Source: an uncultured Ruminococcus sp.
GTDB taxonomy: Bacteria; Bacillota; Clostridia; Oscillospirales; Ruminococcaceae
Assembly: GCF_947301925.1 (NCBI RefSeq)
Contig: NZ_CAMYUE010000004.1
Coordinates: 1 to 64,000, forward strand
Direction: 5' to 3'
Length of the DNA: 64,000 bases
Notes under the pieces: generated by a model
The model's database searches: none
What the model was told of the DNA's origin: nothing
What the model saw: the letters and a program-made list of their open reading frames with translations, nothing else
Translations under genes and position numbers: made by a program
In this document: in pieces, positions 33,109 to 42,437 of the stretch
How positions within the stretch are numbered: the stretch's first letter is position 1
How the letters are laid out: each line of letters begins with the position of its first letter

Positions 33109-34707
33109 ATGAAAAAAATGATTTCCTGTATCGCTTCACTGGCACTATTAGCATCATTCCCGGCAGCTACAGCATTTGCAGCAGACATTGAACCGGCATC
33201 AGAGCCTATTGCAGCTGTATCAACTGATGACAAAACAGATATAAGCAATATCGTCGGTCATTGGAAATATCAGATAGCTGAAGAAGGAAAGAACGTAACA
33301 GAAAGTGTAATTGACAGCGGCTTTATTGACGTAAAAGATGACGGAACATTCGTCTATACGGATCTTGAGGGCAATGCTCAGACGGGTACGGTAAAAGTAG
33401 AGTATGACACATTCGGCGGCACTGACAATGTACCATTTTTTGCTTTCTACGGTGATAATGAGTTCTATATAGGCTGCTACTGCCACCAGAATGACAGCGA
33501 TGTTTATATCACAGGCAACGGCGGTATGTCTCAGCTTGTACGCGATATACAGAGCAGTGATGACACAGAGATAAATGAAATTCCCGAGATCGCAGATGAA
33601 AAAAATGCTGACAAAAAAGAAACAGCAGCTTCAAGAATGGACGACTTCAATACCATTATGGCTATTATGAACGCAAGCCCGATGTATACTGTGGTTGACG
33701 CTGTTGTAGACGATCATGTACTTGTAACAGACGGCAGATTTACAACGATCTCCGATTTCAAAAGCTTTATCGCTGATACTGTTACAGGTGATCTCAGAGA
33801 CGGACTTATCAGTGAGTGTGATGAATGCTTCACTGAATATGACGGCGCGCTCTATGTAAAAACAGTTGGCCGTTCATTCTTCAGATTTGAAACGGAATCC
33901 GGAATAGCTGTTATTGATCCTGCTATGGACGGTTTCACTGCAATAACAATTGGCGGAAATCAGCTTTTCGGCAACGGTAAGGCAGAATTCAGATTTGATG
34001 ACGGCAAATGGAAGATAAGCAGCTATGAATATGGCGAATGGCGTGACATCATGGCAGTTGAAAGCTATGATTTCTCAGATCTTGCGGGAATCTGGTATGA
34101 AGATACCGAAGGAAGCTGCAACGTTCTCAATATCAGAAAAGACGGCAGATTCACATTTTCCTACGACGGCAACACTGATTTTGGCGAGTTAAAGGCTATG
34201 TACTGGCTGAATGAGAATGATGAAAAAACAATAGGGATCGAGCTTGTTAAAAACATGGAAATGTCTTTCCATGCAGGCTTTGAAGCTCCTGATGAGAATT
34301 CCTGCAATGACATTTATTTAGATCAGGAAGGCTGCGTGACGCATTATGTCCGCCAGGGAGAAACGAGCAAGTATACTATTGAACAGCTTGCAGACATGGC
34401 TGAAAAGGATTATGAAGAAAAGACAGGTATCAGACCTGTGAATGCACTGCCGATGATAAATGCAGATGATTCGGTAACTATAGCGGTTTACGATGAAAAC
34501 GAACAGCCTCTCGATGCATACATTCTTGATCCAAATACAGGTACAGGCGAGCTGCATTCAGACAAGAGCGCAGTAAATCTCCCGCAGACAGGAAATAACT
34601 CAATGGCAATGGCAGGAACTGCTGCCGCAGCAATGGCTCTTACTGTTGCAGGTGCGTTTGCTCTGGCAAAATCAGGAATGCTCCGCAAAAAAGAGGATGA
34701 AGCGTAA
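33109..34707 (+). CDS. Sortase-anchored surface protein sharing a domain with the lipoprotein
   Basis: 532 residues from the ATG at 33109 (GGAGG ahead). A signal peptide (about 1-24) and a C-terminal LPQTG motif at 491-495, followed by a hydrophobic span and RKKEDEA tail, mark it as a sortase substrate fixed to the cell wall. The N-terminal domain (about 45-145, VGHWKYQ...TGNGGMSQL) matches the lipoprotein domain closely, and a weaker third copy lies near 325-415 (DLAGIWYEDTEG...). These look like lipocalin-like beta domains (inference). It shares the upstream palindrome with the lipoprotein gene. A sortase gene is present at 43.2 kb. Confidence 0.85.
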   Translation: MKKMISCIASLALLASFPAATAFAADIEPASEPIAAVSTDDKTDISNIVGHWKYQIAEEGKNVTESVIDSGFIDVKDDGTFVYTDLEGNAQTGTVKVEYDTFGGTDNVPFFAFYGDNEFYIGCYCHQNDSDVYITGNGGMSQLVRDIQSSDDTEINEIPEIADEKNADKKETAASRMDDFNTIMAIMNASPMYTVVDAVVDDHVLVTDGRFTTISDFKSFIADTVTGDLRDGLISECDECFTEYDGALYVKTVGRSFFRFETESGIAVIDPAMDGFTAITIGGNQLFGNGKAEFRFDDGKWKISSYEYGEWRDIMAVESYDFSDLAGIWYEDTEGSCNVLNIRKDGRFTFSYDGNTDFGELKAMYWLNENDEKTIGIELVKNMEMSFHAGFEAPDENSCNDIYLDQEGCVTHYVRQGETSKYTIEQLADMAEKDYEEKTGIRPVNALPMINADDSVTIAVYDENEQPLDAYILDPNTGTGELHSDKSAVNLPQTGNNSMAMAGTAAAAMALTVAGAFALAKSGMLRKKEDEA

Positions 34708-34763
34708 AAAGATACCTGACTGTAACTGATACTCCTTAAACCGAAGTTTAACTCATATACAAT

Positions 34764-34800
34764 GAAAAACCGCTTAGGACAGGCTCCCGGGCGGTTTTTC
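34764..34800 (+). terminator. Terminator of the LPQTG gene
   Basis: Arms GAAAAACCGC and GCGGTTTTTC around a 17-base loop. Confidence 0.75.
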
Positions 34801-34851
34801 TTATATGCGTTTATAGTTAAGCAAAAAGAGGCGGTGAGTTGAGCAGCATAC

Positions 34852-35001
34852 TTATGCTTTTACCATGTGGGGAACACAGAAATCTGTCATTTCGTCCATA
34901 GTTCCCTTGAAGGCGAATTCTCCGTTATCATAGCAGTATTTGCAGTAGTCCCTGCTCTTTGGACCGTCCTTTTCTGTTCCGTATAACTCCTCAGCCGTTC
35001 G
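34852..35001 (-). pseudogene. 3' remnant of a small zinc-ribbon protein gene
   Basis: The minus-strand frame has no start codon and encodes YGTEKDGP, DYCKYCYDNGEF and TMDEMTDFCVPHM: the C-terminal half of a putative zinc-ribbon domain (zf-ribbon family). The N-terminal cysteines are missing and a stop lies just upstream at 35002. It is a broken gene. Confidence 0.6.
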
Positions 35002-35065
35002 TTATAGCTTGATGCTGTGCAGTACACCAGCCTGTCAGGTTTGATTTAATTAAAAAAAATAATAC

Positions 35066-35094
35066 TTGACAATGAAATTACGATGTGGTATAAT
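35066..35094 (+). promoter_or_regulatory. Strong promoter of the epimerase gene
   Basis: Consensus TTGACA (35066-35071), spacer 17, TATAAT (35089-35094). About 95 bases of leader precede the start at 35189. Confidence 0.75.
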
Positions 35095-35188
35095 TTAAAC
35101 TTGATGCGGCCTGTTATACAGAATACGAAATGTAATAATTTTAAACATCACAATATGCACCATATAAGGCAGGTGTAAAAGAAAGAGG

Positions 35189-36175
35189 ATGGAAAAAATG
35201 AAAAACAAGCGTATTTTTATTACAGGTGCTACAGGCTTTGTAGGAGCGCACATTACAAAGCACCTTGTCGAGCAGGGAGCAAATGTCACGGTATTGATCG
35301 AAAGATGTGACAATACCAGCTATTTCAGCATTTGCGGTCTCGACAAAAAGGTAAACATCTACTACGGAGATGTCAGCAACGGAGCTCTTATCGAGCAGAT
35401 CATCGTTGAGCAGAAGATCGAGGTTATATTCCACCTTGCAGCAGTTGCTCTCCAGGATCTTGCCTACAAGATGCCCAGGGTCACATTCAAGGTAAACATC
35501 GTAGGTACATACAACATACTGGACGCTGCCAGACTTCACATGGATACGGTGGAGAGCGTTCTTGTAGCGTCAAGCGACAAGGTATACGGCGACAGCGATG
35601 TACTTCCCTACAATGAGAGTATGCTGCTTCAGGGCAGCAATCCCTATGACGTATCGAAGGTCTGTCAGGATATGCTGGCAAGAAGCTTCTACCACAGCTA
35701 CGGACTTCCCGTTGTAGTGGGAAGATTCGGCAACATCTACGGCCCCGGAGACAACAACTTCAACAGACTTGTCCCCGGAACCATTGAGAAGCTGGAAAAC
35801 GGCGAATCTCCCGTAATAAGACACCCTGCAAACGGCGTATTCAAAAGGGACTTCCTTTACATCAATGATATCGTAAATGCGTATATGTATATGCTGAAAA
35901 ACATCAAAAAGAAAGATGTTATAGGAAACGCATTCAATTTCGGTACAGGAATCGCAACTGATATAGAAACAGTTGTAAACAAGATAAAGGCCATAATGAA
36001 GTGCGAGGATATACCGTCTATCGTACAGCAGAGCGACGTTTCCGAGATACTTATCCAGCAGCTTGACGCAAACAAGGCATATGAGCGTCTCGGCTGGAAG
36101 GCCGAATACTCTCTGGACATGGGTCTTGCAGAAACAGTAGACTGGTACAGGAATGTATATTTCAAGATGAACTGA
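35189..36175 (+). CDS. NAD-dependent nucleotide-sugar epimerase/dehydratase (extended SDR)
   Basis: 328 residues with AGAGG ahead; the second ATG at 35198 is an alternative start. The NAD-binding motif GATGFVG lies near 13-19. The active site is SSDKVYG with YDVSK supplying Tyr and Lys. Downstream GRFGNIYGPGDNNFNRLVP and FKRDFLYINDIVNAY are typical of sugar 4,6-dehydratases/epimerases such as the CDP-glucose or GDP-mannose type. It should act on a sugar nucleotide for cell-surface glycans. No other glycan genes flank it. It has a strong promoter and its own terminator, so it is monocistronic. Confidence 0.85.
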   Translation: MEKMKNKRIFITGATGFVGAHITKHLVEQGANVTVLIERCDNTSYFSICGLDKKVNIYYGDVSNGALIEQIIVEQKIEVIFHLAAVALQDLAYKMPRVTFKVNIVGTYNILDAARLHMDTVESVLVASSDKVYGDSDVLPYNESMLLQGSNPYDVSKVCQDMLARSFYHSYGLPVVVGRFGNIYGPGDNNFNRLVPGTIEKLENGESPVIRHPANGVFKRDFLYINDIVNAYMYMLKNIKKKDVIGNAFNFGTGIATDIETVVNKIKAIMKCEDIPSIVQQSDVSEILIQQLDANKAYERLGWKAEYSLDMGLAETVDWYRNVYFKMN

Positions 36176-36202
36176 AACAGGCGTATACGCTGATAATAAC
36201 CG

Positions 36203-36237
36203 AACGCGGTCCGTGAAAACAGACCGCGTTTTTATTA
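36203..36237. terminator. Terminator between epimerase and methyltransferase genes
   Basis: Arms AACGCGGTC and GACCGCGTT, then TTTATT. It serves the epimerase and lies at the end of the convergent methyltransferase. Confidence 0.8.
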
Positions 36238-36846
36238 TTTCTTTGTGATGACTGCAACAGCGCAGGGCATACGTCCCTCAACTATACGGTATTCCACGTT
36301 TTTGTATCCCATATCCGCAAAGAACCTCTTATACGACTTCATATCGAACTGCCGCCTGAAGTCTGCGCCAATCAGCGCCAAAGCCTTCACCGCCAGCTTT
36401 CCCGTGCCTTTCGACATATTTATGTAGGTGGGTATAATGATCTTTCCGCCGGGTTTTACCACACGCTCAAGCTCCTGCAAGGCCTTTTGCGGCTCGGGGA
36501 GCAGGTGTATTACGTTGCCTGCCACCGCCTTGTCGAAGCTGCCGTCCCTGTATTTCAGGTCGGTGATATCTGCTGTGCAGAACCTTACATTTGAGTATCG
36601 GCGGCATTTTTTTGCTGCCTGCTTCAGCATTCCCGCGGAATAGTCCGTTGCAGTGAGCCTGCTGCACTTTTCTGCGATATATGTGCTGATAGCTCCTGTA
36701 CCGCAGGCGCACTCCAGCACCTTATCCGAGGGAGCGATCATCTGAGCGACTGCTGCTCCCGTTCCCGTAAAGACCTTTCTGTTGTAGGCAGTCTCAAACA
36801 GGTCGTATACAGGGGACACCCTGTCCCAGAACGACTTCTTTCCCAT
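36235..36846 (-). CDS. Class I SAM-dependent methyltransferase
   Basis: 203 residues from the ATG at 36846, chosen for AAGGAGGT ahead. The SAM-binding motif I is VLECACGTGAIS near 42-53, motif II is LTATDYSAGML and motif IV is FDKAVAGNVIHLLP, followed by the PGGKIIIPTY strand. This matches UbiE/Coq5-like small-molecule methyltransferases. The target is unknown. It stands between a dockerin gene and the epimerase, with no clear partner. The fold is intact and should be cytoplasmic. Confidence 0.85.
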   Translation of the reverse strand: MGKKSFWDRVSPVYDLFETAYNRKVFTGTGAAVAQMIAPSDKVLECACGTGAISTYIAEKCSRLTATDYSAGMLKQAAKKCRRYSNVRFCTADITDLKYRDGSFDKAVAGNVIHLLPEPQKALQELERVVKPGGKIIIPTYINMSKGTGKLAVKALALIGADFRRQFDMKSYKRFFADMGYKNVEYRIVEGRMPCAVAVITKK

Positions 36847-37018
36847 AAAATACCTCCTTGCAGTTAAATGAACATATGAACATCTATTCATATGTTATCA
36901 TATAATTCCGTATTTGTCAAGAGCTTTTTTATTTTTTTGCCGTTGTTAATGATTTTTGCTTGAAAGCCTCCGATTTTTCGGTTATAATAAGGAAAAGATG
37001 AACTTCGGAGGTGCAGTC

Positions 37019-38176
37019 ATGAGAATTTCAGGATGTATACGCAAAACGATATCAGCAGTAATATCCTTCACCCTTTGTCTGTCCGCGCTGACAGTTACGG
37101 CGTCTGCCGCGGACGAAACGGAGCTTCCCAAGGGCTGGCTCCTGTGGCACAGCTACACCGAATATTCCGCCCTTGACAGTCAGCTTTACCTCCGCAGTCC
37201 CGACGGCAGTGTGGAGACCATCAGCGGAGACTTCAACCACGCCATGAACGGCAGCTTCGGCACCTCCCCCGATCAGATAATCTTCATGGCAATGGATAAA
37301 TATACCGATGAGTGGGATATCTACATAAGAGAGAACGGCGTGATAACGAACCTCACTGCACACAGCGAATGCCGCAATGAGGATCCGAAGCTCTCTCCCG
37401 ACGGCAGGTACCTCGCTTACAAGCGCGGCTTCTGGAACTATAGTATGAACGATTTTATGTACGATCTTGTGATCCGTGATCTTGAAACGGGAGAGGAAAA
37501 CCTGCTGACCATGACCGCTGACGAGGAAGCCATGCCCTGCTTTTCGGCTGACGGCAAAAGAATATACTATGCGAACTTCGAGAAAGGTATAGGCTCGATA
37601 TTCTGTTTTGACCTTGAGGCGAATGAGATCTACATTATTTACAGAGGCTACACCATATCCGCATATTATCCCGTTGTCAGCGGCGACAGACTGTACTACA
37701 CCAGGTGGTATTCCGAAGAAAACCGCAGCGACAAGATAATATGCCATGACAGCCGCGGCGATAATCCTTTGCCGTTCAATTCACCTGACTACGACTGCTC
37801 CGACGCCTGTCCCGTTGACGGGGATAAGCTGGTGTTCAGCAGCACCATGAACGGCGATTACGACCTGTACTATTACGACGGTAGGAACGTGTCCCCTCTT
37901 TCGGAGCTGAACTCCGACAAAAACGAGCTGGGCGCCTGCTTCTACTCCTATGACAGATATCTTGAAAACAGCATGACAAAGGGCGATATAAACGGCGACG
38001 GAGAGCTCAATGTTGCAGACCTTGTGCTCATGCAGAAATGGCTCCTTGCGGTACCCGATACGGAGCTGAAACGCCCCGACGGCGCCGACCTTGACAGCGA
38101 CGGCATCATCGACGCATTCGACCTTGTAAGGCTCAGAAGGGAGCTTCTTCGCTGTTCAGGGGAAGGCAGTACATGA
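37019..38176 (+). CDS. Secreted beta-propeller (PD40/WD40-like) protein with dockerin
   Basis: 385 residues from the ATG at 37019 (GGAGGTG ahead). A signal peptide covers about 1-31 (ending TASAADE). The middle holds repeated TolB-type propeller blades (for example PKLSPDGRYLAYKRG, PCFSADGKRIYYANF and PVVSGDRLYYTRW). The C-terminal dockerin has GDINGDGELNVADLVLMQKW and ADLDSDGIIDAFDLVRLRRE, two calcium-binding repeats. It should be exported and docked to a cohesin. The propeller probably binds peptides or glycans; no catalytic motif is seen. The DUF3795 gene follows 19 bases later. Confidence 0.8.
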   Translation: MRISGCIRKTISAVISFTLCLSALTVTASAADETELPKGWLLWHSYTEYSALDSQLYLRSPDGSVETISGDFNHAMNGSFGTSPDQIIFMAMDKYTDEWDIYIRENGVITNLTAHSECRNEDPKLSPDGRYLAYKRGFWNYSMNDFMYDLVIRDLETGEENLLTMTADEEAMPCFSADGKRIYYANFEKGIGSIFCFDLEANEIYIIYRGYTISAYYPVVSGDRLYYTRWYSEENRSDKIICHDSRGDNPLPFNSPDYDCSDACPVDGDKLVFSSTMNGDYDLYYYDGRNVSPLSELNSDKNELGACFYSYDRYLENSMTKGDINGDGELNVADLVLMQKWLLAVPDTELKRPDGADLDSDGIIDAFDLVRLRRELLRCSGEGST

Positions 38177-38195
38177 AAATAACAGGAGGGAATCA

Positions 38196-38567
38196 ATGAA
38201 AAGAGAGCTTGGTATAGCAAGATGCGGACTTGCCTGCTGCCTTTGCAGCGAAAACGACCACTGTACAGGGTGCAATTCGGGAGAATGTCCCGACAAAGCC
38301 TGGTGCGGGAACAGAAGGTGCTCCATAGAGAAGAACATTCCGCGCTGTGCCGACTGTGAGGAGGAATGCAGAAAGGGTCTGCTTTCAAAGATAAAGCCCT
38401 ACGGCTTCACTCAGTTCATCAGGAGATACGGCATTGAGGAGCTTCTTGACTGCCTTGAGCGCAACGAAAAGGCAGGGATAGTCTATCACCGCGAGGGTAT
38501 AGTGGGAGATTACGACGGATTTGATGATGCGGAAAAGCTGATAGACTTCATCAGAAACGGCAGATAA
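38196..38567 (+). CDS. DUF3795 cysteine-rich protein
   Basis: 123 residues with AGGAGGG ahead of the ATG. The N-terminal half is cysteine-rich (CGLACCLCSENDHCTGC, then ECPDKAWCGNRRC and CADCEEEC), the DUF3795 pattern, which binds zinc or an iron-sulfur centre (family knowledge). The C-terminal half is helical. It follows the propeller-dockerin gene closely and may be co-transcribed, though the proteins act in different places. The function is unknown. Confidence 0.8.
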   Translation: MKRELGIARCGLACCLCSENDHCTGCNSGECPDKAWCGNRRCSIEKNIPRCADCEEECRKGLLSKIKPYGFTQFIRRYGIEELLDCLERNEKAGIVYHREGIVGDYDGFDDAEKLIDFIRNGR

Positions 38568-38666
38568 TCCTGTCTCACTCTACGGAGCGTAGATTGACTT
38601 TTCCGCAGCTGTAGGCTACAATGGAGATACAGACGGAGAGAGCTCCGCAGACTGAGAGGTGTAAAT

Positions 38667-39266
38667 ATGAATCAGATAAAAACGGGAGAGCTGATAAGAC
38701 AGCTTAGAACAGCCTCGGGACTTACCCAGAGGGAGCTGGCGGAGAGGCTCAGCGTCAGCGACAAGGCAGTATCAAAATGGGAGTGCGGCAACGGCAGTCC
38801 CGATATATCACTTCTTTCGGAGCTTGCGGAGGTATTCGGCACAGATGTACAGACACTGCTTGCAGGCGAGCTGAACAGGAACGAAAAGGAGAAGGGCGAT
38901 ATGAAAAGACTGAATTTCTATGTGTGCAAAGAATGCGGCAACATTATTACAGCCACAGGCGAGGCTTCAGTGACCTGCTGCGGAAGCAGACTGCTGCCGC
39001 TTGAGCCGAAAAAGGCAGCGGAAGCTGATATGCTGAAGGTGGAGGACATGGGCGGCGAGCTGTTCGTGACCGCCGGTCATGAGATGAAAAAGGAGCATTA
39101 TATATCCTTTGCAGCCTATGTATCGGACAGCTCCGCAATGGTATTCAGACAGTATCCCGAGTGGGATATGCAGGTAAGGCTGCCGCTGTACCGTTCGGGA
39201 AGGCTGGTGTGGTACTGTACGAAGCACGGTCTGTTTTATCAGGATCTCCGCCCACACAGGAAATAA
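38667..39266 (+). CDS. HTH regulator fused to a desulfoferrodoxin-like metal domain
   Basis: 199 residues with GAGAGGTG ahead. Residues about 5-60 form an XRE HTH (RTASGLTQRELAERLSVSDKAVSKWE). After a linker, residues 75-105 have a desulforedoxin-like CKECG...CCGS cluster, and the rest (HEMKKEHYISFAAY, WYCTKHGLFYQDLRP) resembles superoxide-reductase-type His/Cys ligands. Such fusions may sense redox or superoxide (inference from domain content). A promoter (TTGACT near 38594, TACAAT) lies upstream. It is monocistronic. Confidence 0.8.
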   Translation: MNQIKTGELIRQLRTASGLTQRELAERLSVSDKAVSKWECGNGSPDISLLSELAEVFGTDVQTLLAGELNRNEKEKGDMKRLNFYVCKECGNIITATGEASVTCCGSRLLPLEPKKAAEADMLKVEDMGGELFVTAGHEMKKEHYISFAAYVSDSSAMVFRQYPEWDMQVRLPLYRSGRLVWYCTKHGLFYQDLRPHRK

Positions 39267-39269
39267 CGA

Positions 39270-39318
39270 AAAAAGCCTGAGATCAGCATTGTACCGATCT
39301 CAGGCTTTTGTTTTTTAT
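39270..39318. terminator. Terminator between HTH-metal gene and macro-NADAR gene
   Basis: Arms AGCCTGAGATC and GATCTCAGGCT with T-runs on both sides, serving two convergent genes. Confidence 0.85.
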
Positions 39319-40370
39319 TCAGCCCTGAGCATTTCCCTTACGGTCATAAGGGCGAAGCCAAGGATATTCTGCCCCTTCCACCTGTCGGCAAGGAGCCTGT
39401 CATCGTCGTCGGTATCGAGGCCGCAGGCCCAGATACAGTCGTTGGAGGTACATTCCGCCAGCCAGGCGTCGCCTGTGCCGAGGAGGAGCTTTTTCAGTTC
39501 GCTGTTCTGGGAGAACTTGGCGTAGAGTCCTTTTATAGCCACGGTCTGCCTGATACCTGCCCAGACCTTATCCACATAACCTGCCGCTTCCCTGCCGAGA
39601 GCCTTCTGCACCTTCGGCGAGTCAGAGGCCAGTATTTTTTCCGCAGTTGCCGTATCGCCGAAGGTCATGCACTTGCAGTACATTATGTACTGCTCTGCGG
39701 TATTGAATTTTATCCCGTCGACCACAAATTCCGAGGGTGCCCAGTTGCTGAAGCCGCCGTAGGGATCGTCAACTCTGTAGAAGAACACCGCGTCTCTTTC
39801 TACGGAGCCCATACGCAGCCTGCTGAAGCCGTCTGTGGTCTCCCCGGACTTCGCAGGAGCCATTTCGTCCAGTATCCTGTTGCCCATATCGAACTGCTCG
39901 TCCGATAGCACAGCAAAGACGATATCCATGCTGCTGTTTTCATTGCTGAGGAAGTCGCGGCAGGCTGTGAGAGCCGTCCGCCATGCGTCCTCGCTGGGAT
40001 AGCCGTATATGCCTGCCGATACAAGTGGGAATGCTATGGAACGGCAGCCCTTTTCCGAAGCGGCAGTGAGAGAACTGTAGTAGGTGCTGTACAGCAGCTT
40101 TTCCTCGTCCTGATCGCCGCCGCGCCATATAGGACCTACGGCGTGTACGATGTATTCAGCCTTCATGGAGAAGGCGGGAGTGACCACAGCCGCGCCCGTA
40201 TTGCAGAAGCCTATCTCCTCGCAGGCCGCCTTCAGTTCCGAATAGCCTGCCGCCGAGAATATGGCGCCGCAGACGCCGCCTCCCGCGGAGAGGTGGTTGT
40301 TTGCAGCGTTAACGATAGCGTCTGTTTCAAGCAGTGTTATATCTGATCTTACCACAGAGATACTTCCCAT
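39315..40370 (-). CDS. Macro domain fused to a NADAR (YbiA-like) domain
   Basis: 351 residues. Residues 1-165 are a macro domain: DAIVNAANNHLSAGGGVCGAI near 17-37 and FPLVSAGIYGYP near 109-120, the ADP-ribose-binding loops of ADP-ribosyl hydrolases. Residues about 190-350 are NADAR: FFYRVDDPYGGFSNWAPS and FNTAEQYIMYCKC, then KGQNILGFALMTVRE. NADAR proteins have been linked to removal of ADP-ribose from guanine in DNA, and macro domains of DarG type to removal from thymine (family knowledge). Joining both is notable. No DarT-like toxin gene lies nearby. A metabolic role with NAD by-products is the alternative. Confidence 0.85.
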   Translation of the reverse strand: MGSISVVRSDITLLETDAIVNAANNHLSAGGGVCGAIFSAAGYSELKAACEEIGFCNTGAAVVTPAFSMKAEYIVHAVGPIWRGGDQDEEKLLYSTYYSSLTAASEKGCRSIAFPLVSAGIYGYPSEDAWRTALTACRDFLSNENSSMDIVFAVLSDEQFDMGNRILDEMAPAKSGETTDGFSRLRMGSVERDAVFFYRVDDPYGGFSNWAPSEFVVDGIKFNTAEQYIMYCKCMTFGDTATAEKILASDSPKVQKALGREAAGYVDKVWAGIRQTVAIKGLYAKFSQNSELKKLLLGTGDAWLAECTSNDCIWACGLDTDDDDRLLADRWKGQNILGFALMTVREMLRAE

Positions 40371-40577
40371 TTCAATTCCTCCGTCTGTTATTTCTTTTTC
40401 TTTTTGATTCTGTTTCGGATCGTGTTTGTGAATGATATATCAATTATATCACCTTTTGCGAAGAAAATCAACAATTTTGTGCTGATTTTCGGCGGAACTC
40501 CACCTGTCCGCATTGCAATTTGCGCAGATATGTGGTATACTTGACAGAGATGAATTATATCGGGGAGTGAACGGCAA

Positions 40578-42368
40578 TTGATCCTTCTTACGGCACAGAA
40601 CATATCAAAGACATACATGGAGCGAAAGGTGCTTGACAATGTGTCCTTCTTTCTGAACGAAGGCGACAAGGTAGGCGTCATAGGCATAAACGGCACAGGC
40701 AAGTCCACCCTGCTGAGGATACTTGCAGGTGTGGAGGAGGCCGACAGCGGCGAGGTCATAAGGACGGGCGGCATAAGGATATCCTACCTGCCCCAGATAC
40801 CCGAATTCGACGACAGGGGCAGCGTGCTGTCACAGGTGCTGGCGCATCTGCCCGATGACCTGAAGGAGGCCAAGGAGTACGAGGCCCGTTCGGTGCTGGC
40901 AAAGCTGGGAGTCACTGATTTTGACCGTGATATCAGCACTCTTTCGGGAGGCGAGAAGCGCCGTGCAGGCATTGCCGCCGCACTGGTGCAGCCCAGCGAC
41001 GTGCTGCTTCTTGACGAGCCCACCAACCACATCGACAACGAGACCGCGCAGCTCCTTGAGGATCTGCTCATGAAGTACCGCGGGGCTATCGTCATGGTAA
41101 CTCATGACCGTTATTTCCTCAACAAGATATGCGGCAGGATAGCAGAGGTGGACAGGGGCAGCCTTTACGTCAGCGACGGCAACTACACCGATCACCTTGC
41201 GCGGAAGGCGCAGAGGGAGGCGGACGAGGCGGCTGCCGAGCGCAGGAACAGGAGCCTTTACCGTCGTGAGCTGGAATGGATAAGCAGAGGCGCCCGTGCA
41301 AGGGGAACCAAATCACGGGACAGGATAGAGCGATTCGAGGCGCTGAAGAACCGCGAGATACCTGAGGAGGCGGAGAAGCTGAAGCTTCAGTCCGTTTCCT
41401 CACGTCTGGGCAAAAAGACCATAGAGATAGAGAATATAAGCAAGTCCGTGGACGGAAAGCCCCTTATCACCGATTTTTCCTATATAGTATCCCGTGACGC
41501 AAGGATAGGCATAGTAGGCCGCAACGGCGCAGGCAAGAGCACCTTTCTGAAAATGCTGACGGGAGAGGTGAGACCCGACAGCGGCAGGATAGTTCTGGGC
41601 GACACCGTCAATATAAGCTACTTTTCCCAGGAGTGCGAGGCAATGGATCCCACACTCCGCGTCATCGACTATATAAGGGAGACCGCCGACAGGGTACAGA
41701 CTCCCGACGGCACGGTGACAGCCTCACAGATGCTGGAGCGCTTCCTTTTCACACCCGAGCTACAATGGAACAGGATAGAGAAGCTCTCGGGCGGCGAGCG
41801 GAAAAGGCTGTATCTGCTGAAGATACTTATGACCGCGCCCAATATACTTCTCCTTGACGAGCCCACCAACGACCTTGACATAACCACCCTGACCATACTC
41901 GAGGACTACCTTGAGGGCTTCGGGGGAGCGGTCATAGCCGTGTCCCACGACAGGTACTTCCTTGACAAGACCGCCGAGGAGATATTCGAGTTCAGGGACG
42001 GCAGGTGCATAAGGTACAACGGCAATTACAGCGACTATGCGGAAAAGGCGCTTTCGGCGGCGTCGGAGTCCGACAAGCCCAGGAAAAAGACCGAAAAAAA
42101 GGAAAGGGTATACACAGGCAAGACAAAGCTGCGCTTTTCGTTCAAGGAGCAGAGGGAGTACGACACCATAGACGACGATATCGCTGAACTGGAGCAGGCC
42201 ATAGCCGACACGGAAAAGGAAATGGCCGCCAACACCTCCGACTATGTGCGTTTGCAGGAGCTCTCCGACAAAAAGGAATCCCTGAGCAGGGAGCTTGACG
42301 AAAAAATGGAGCGCTGGGTATATCTCAACGACCTTGCGGAGCGCATAGAGCGCGGCGAGACTGTTTGA
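40578..42368 (+). CDS. ABC-F ATPase (Uup-like)
   Basis: 596 residues from a TTG at 40578 with GGGGAGTG ahead. Two ATP-binding cassettes: Walker A INGTGKST near 35 and RNGAGKST near 315; signature LSGGEKRR and LSGGERKR; Walker B LLLDEPTNHID and LLLDEPTNDLD. A linker separates them and a coiled-coil C-terminus (about 530-596) is present, as in Uup-type ABC-F proteins. There is no membrane domain; ABC-F proteins work on ribosomes or DNA structures (family knowledge). A resistance role would need a longer linker, which is not obvious. It starts a plus-strand pair with the rhomboid-like gene. Confidence 0.9.
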   Translation: MILLTAQNISKTYMERKVLDNVSFFLNEGDKVGVIGINGTGKSTLLRILAGVEEADSGEVIRTGGIRISYLPQIPEFDDRGSVLSQVLAHLPDDLKEAKEYEARSVLAKLGVTDFDRDISTLSGGEKRRAGIAAALVQPSDVLLLDEPTNHIDNETAQLLEDLLMKYRGAIVMVTHDRYFLNKICGRIAEVDRGSLYVSDGNYTDHLARKAQREADEAAAERRNRSLYRRELEWISRGARARGTKSRDRIERFEALKNREIPEEAEKLKLQSVSSRLGKKTIEIENISKSVDGKPLITDFSYIVSRDARIGIVGRNGAGKSTFLKMLTGEVRPDSGRIVLGDTVNISYFSQECEAMDPTLRVIDYIRETADRVQTPDGTVTASQMLERFLFTPELQWNRIEKLSGGERKRLYLLKILMTAPNILLLDEPTNDLDITTLTILEDYLEGFGGAVIAVSHDRYFLDKTAEEIFEFRDGRCIRYNGNYSDYAEKALSAASESDKPRKKTEKKERVYTGKTKLRFSFKEQREYDTIDDDIAELEQAIADTEKEMAANTSDYVRLQELSDKKESLSRELDEKMERWVYLNDLAERIERGETV

Positions 42369-42437
42369 GGACGCTTCTTGACAAACGGTATTTCCCGTGA
42401 TATACTTGATTTATCATTTTAGAAACGAGGTCAGCAG

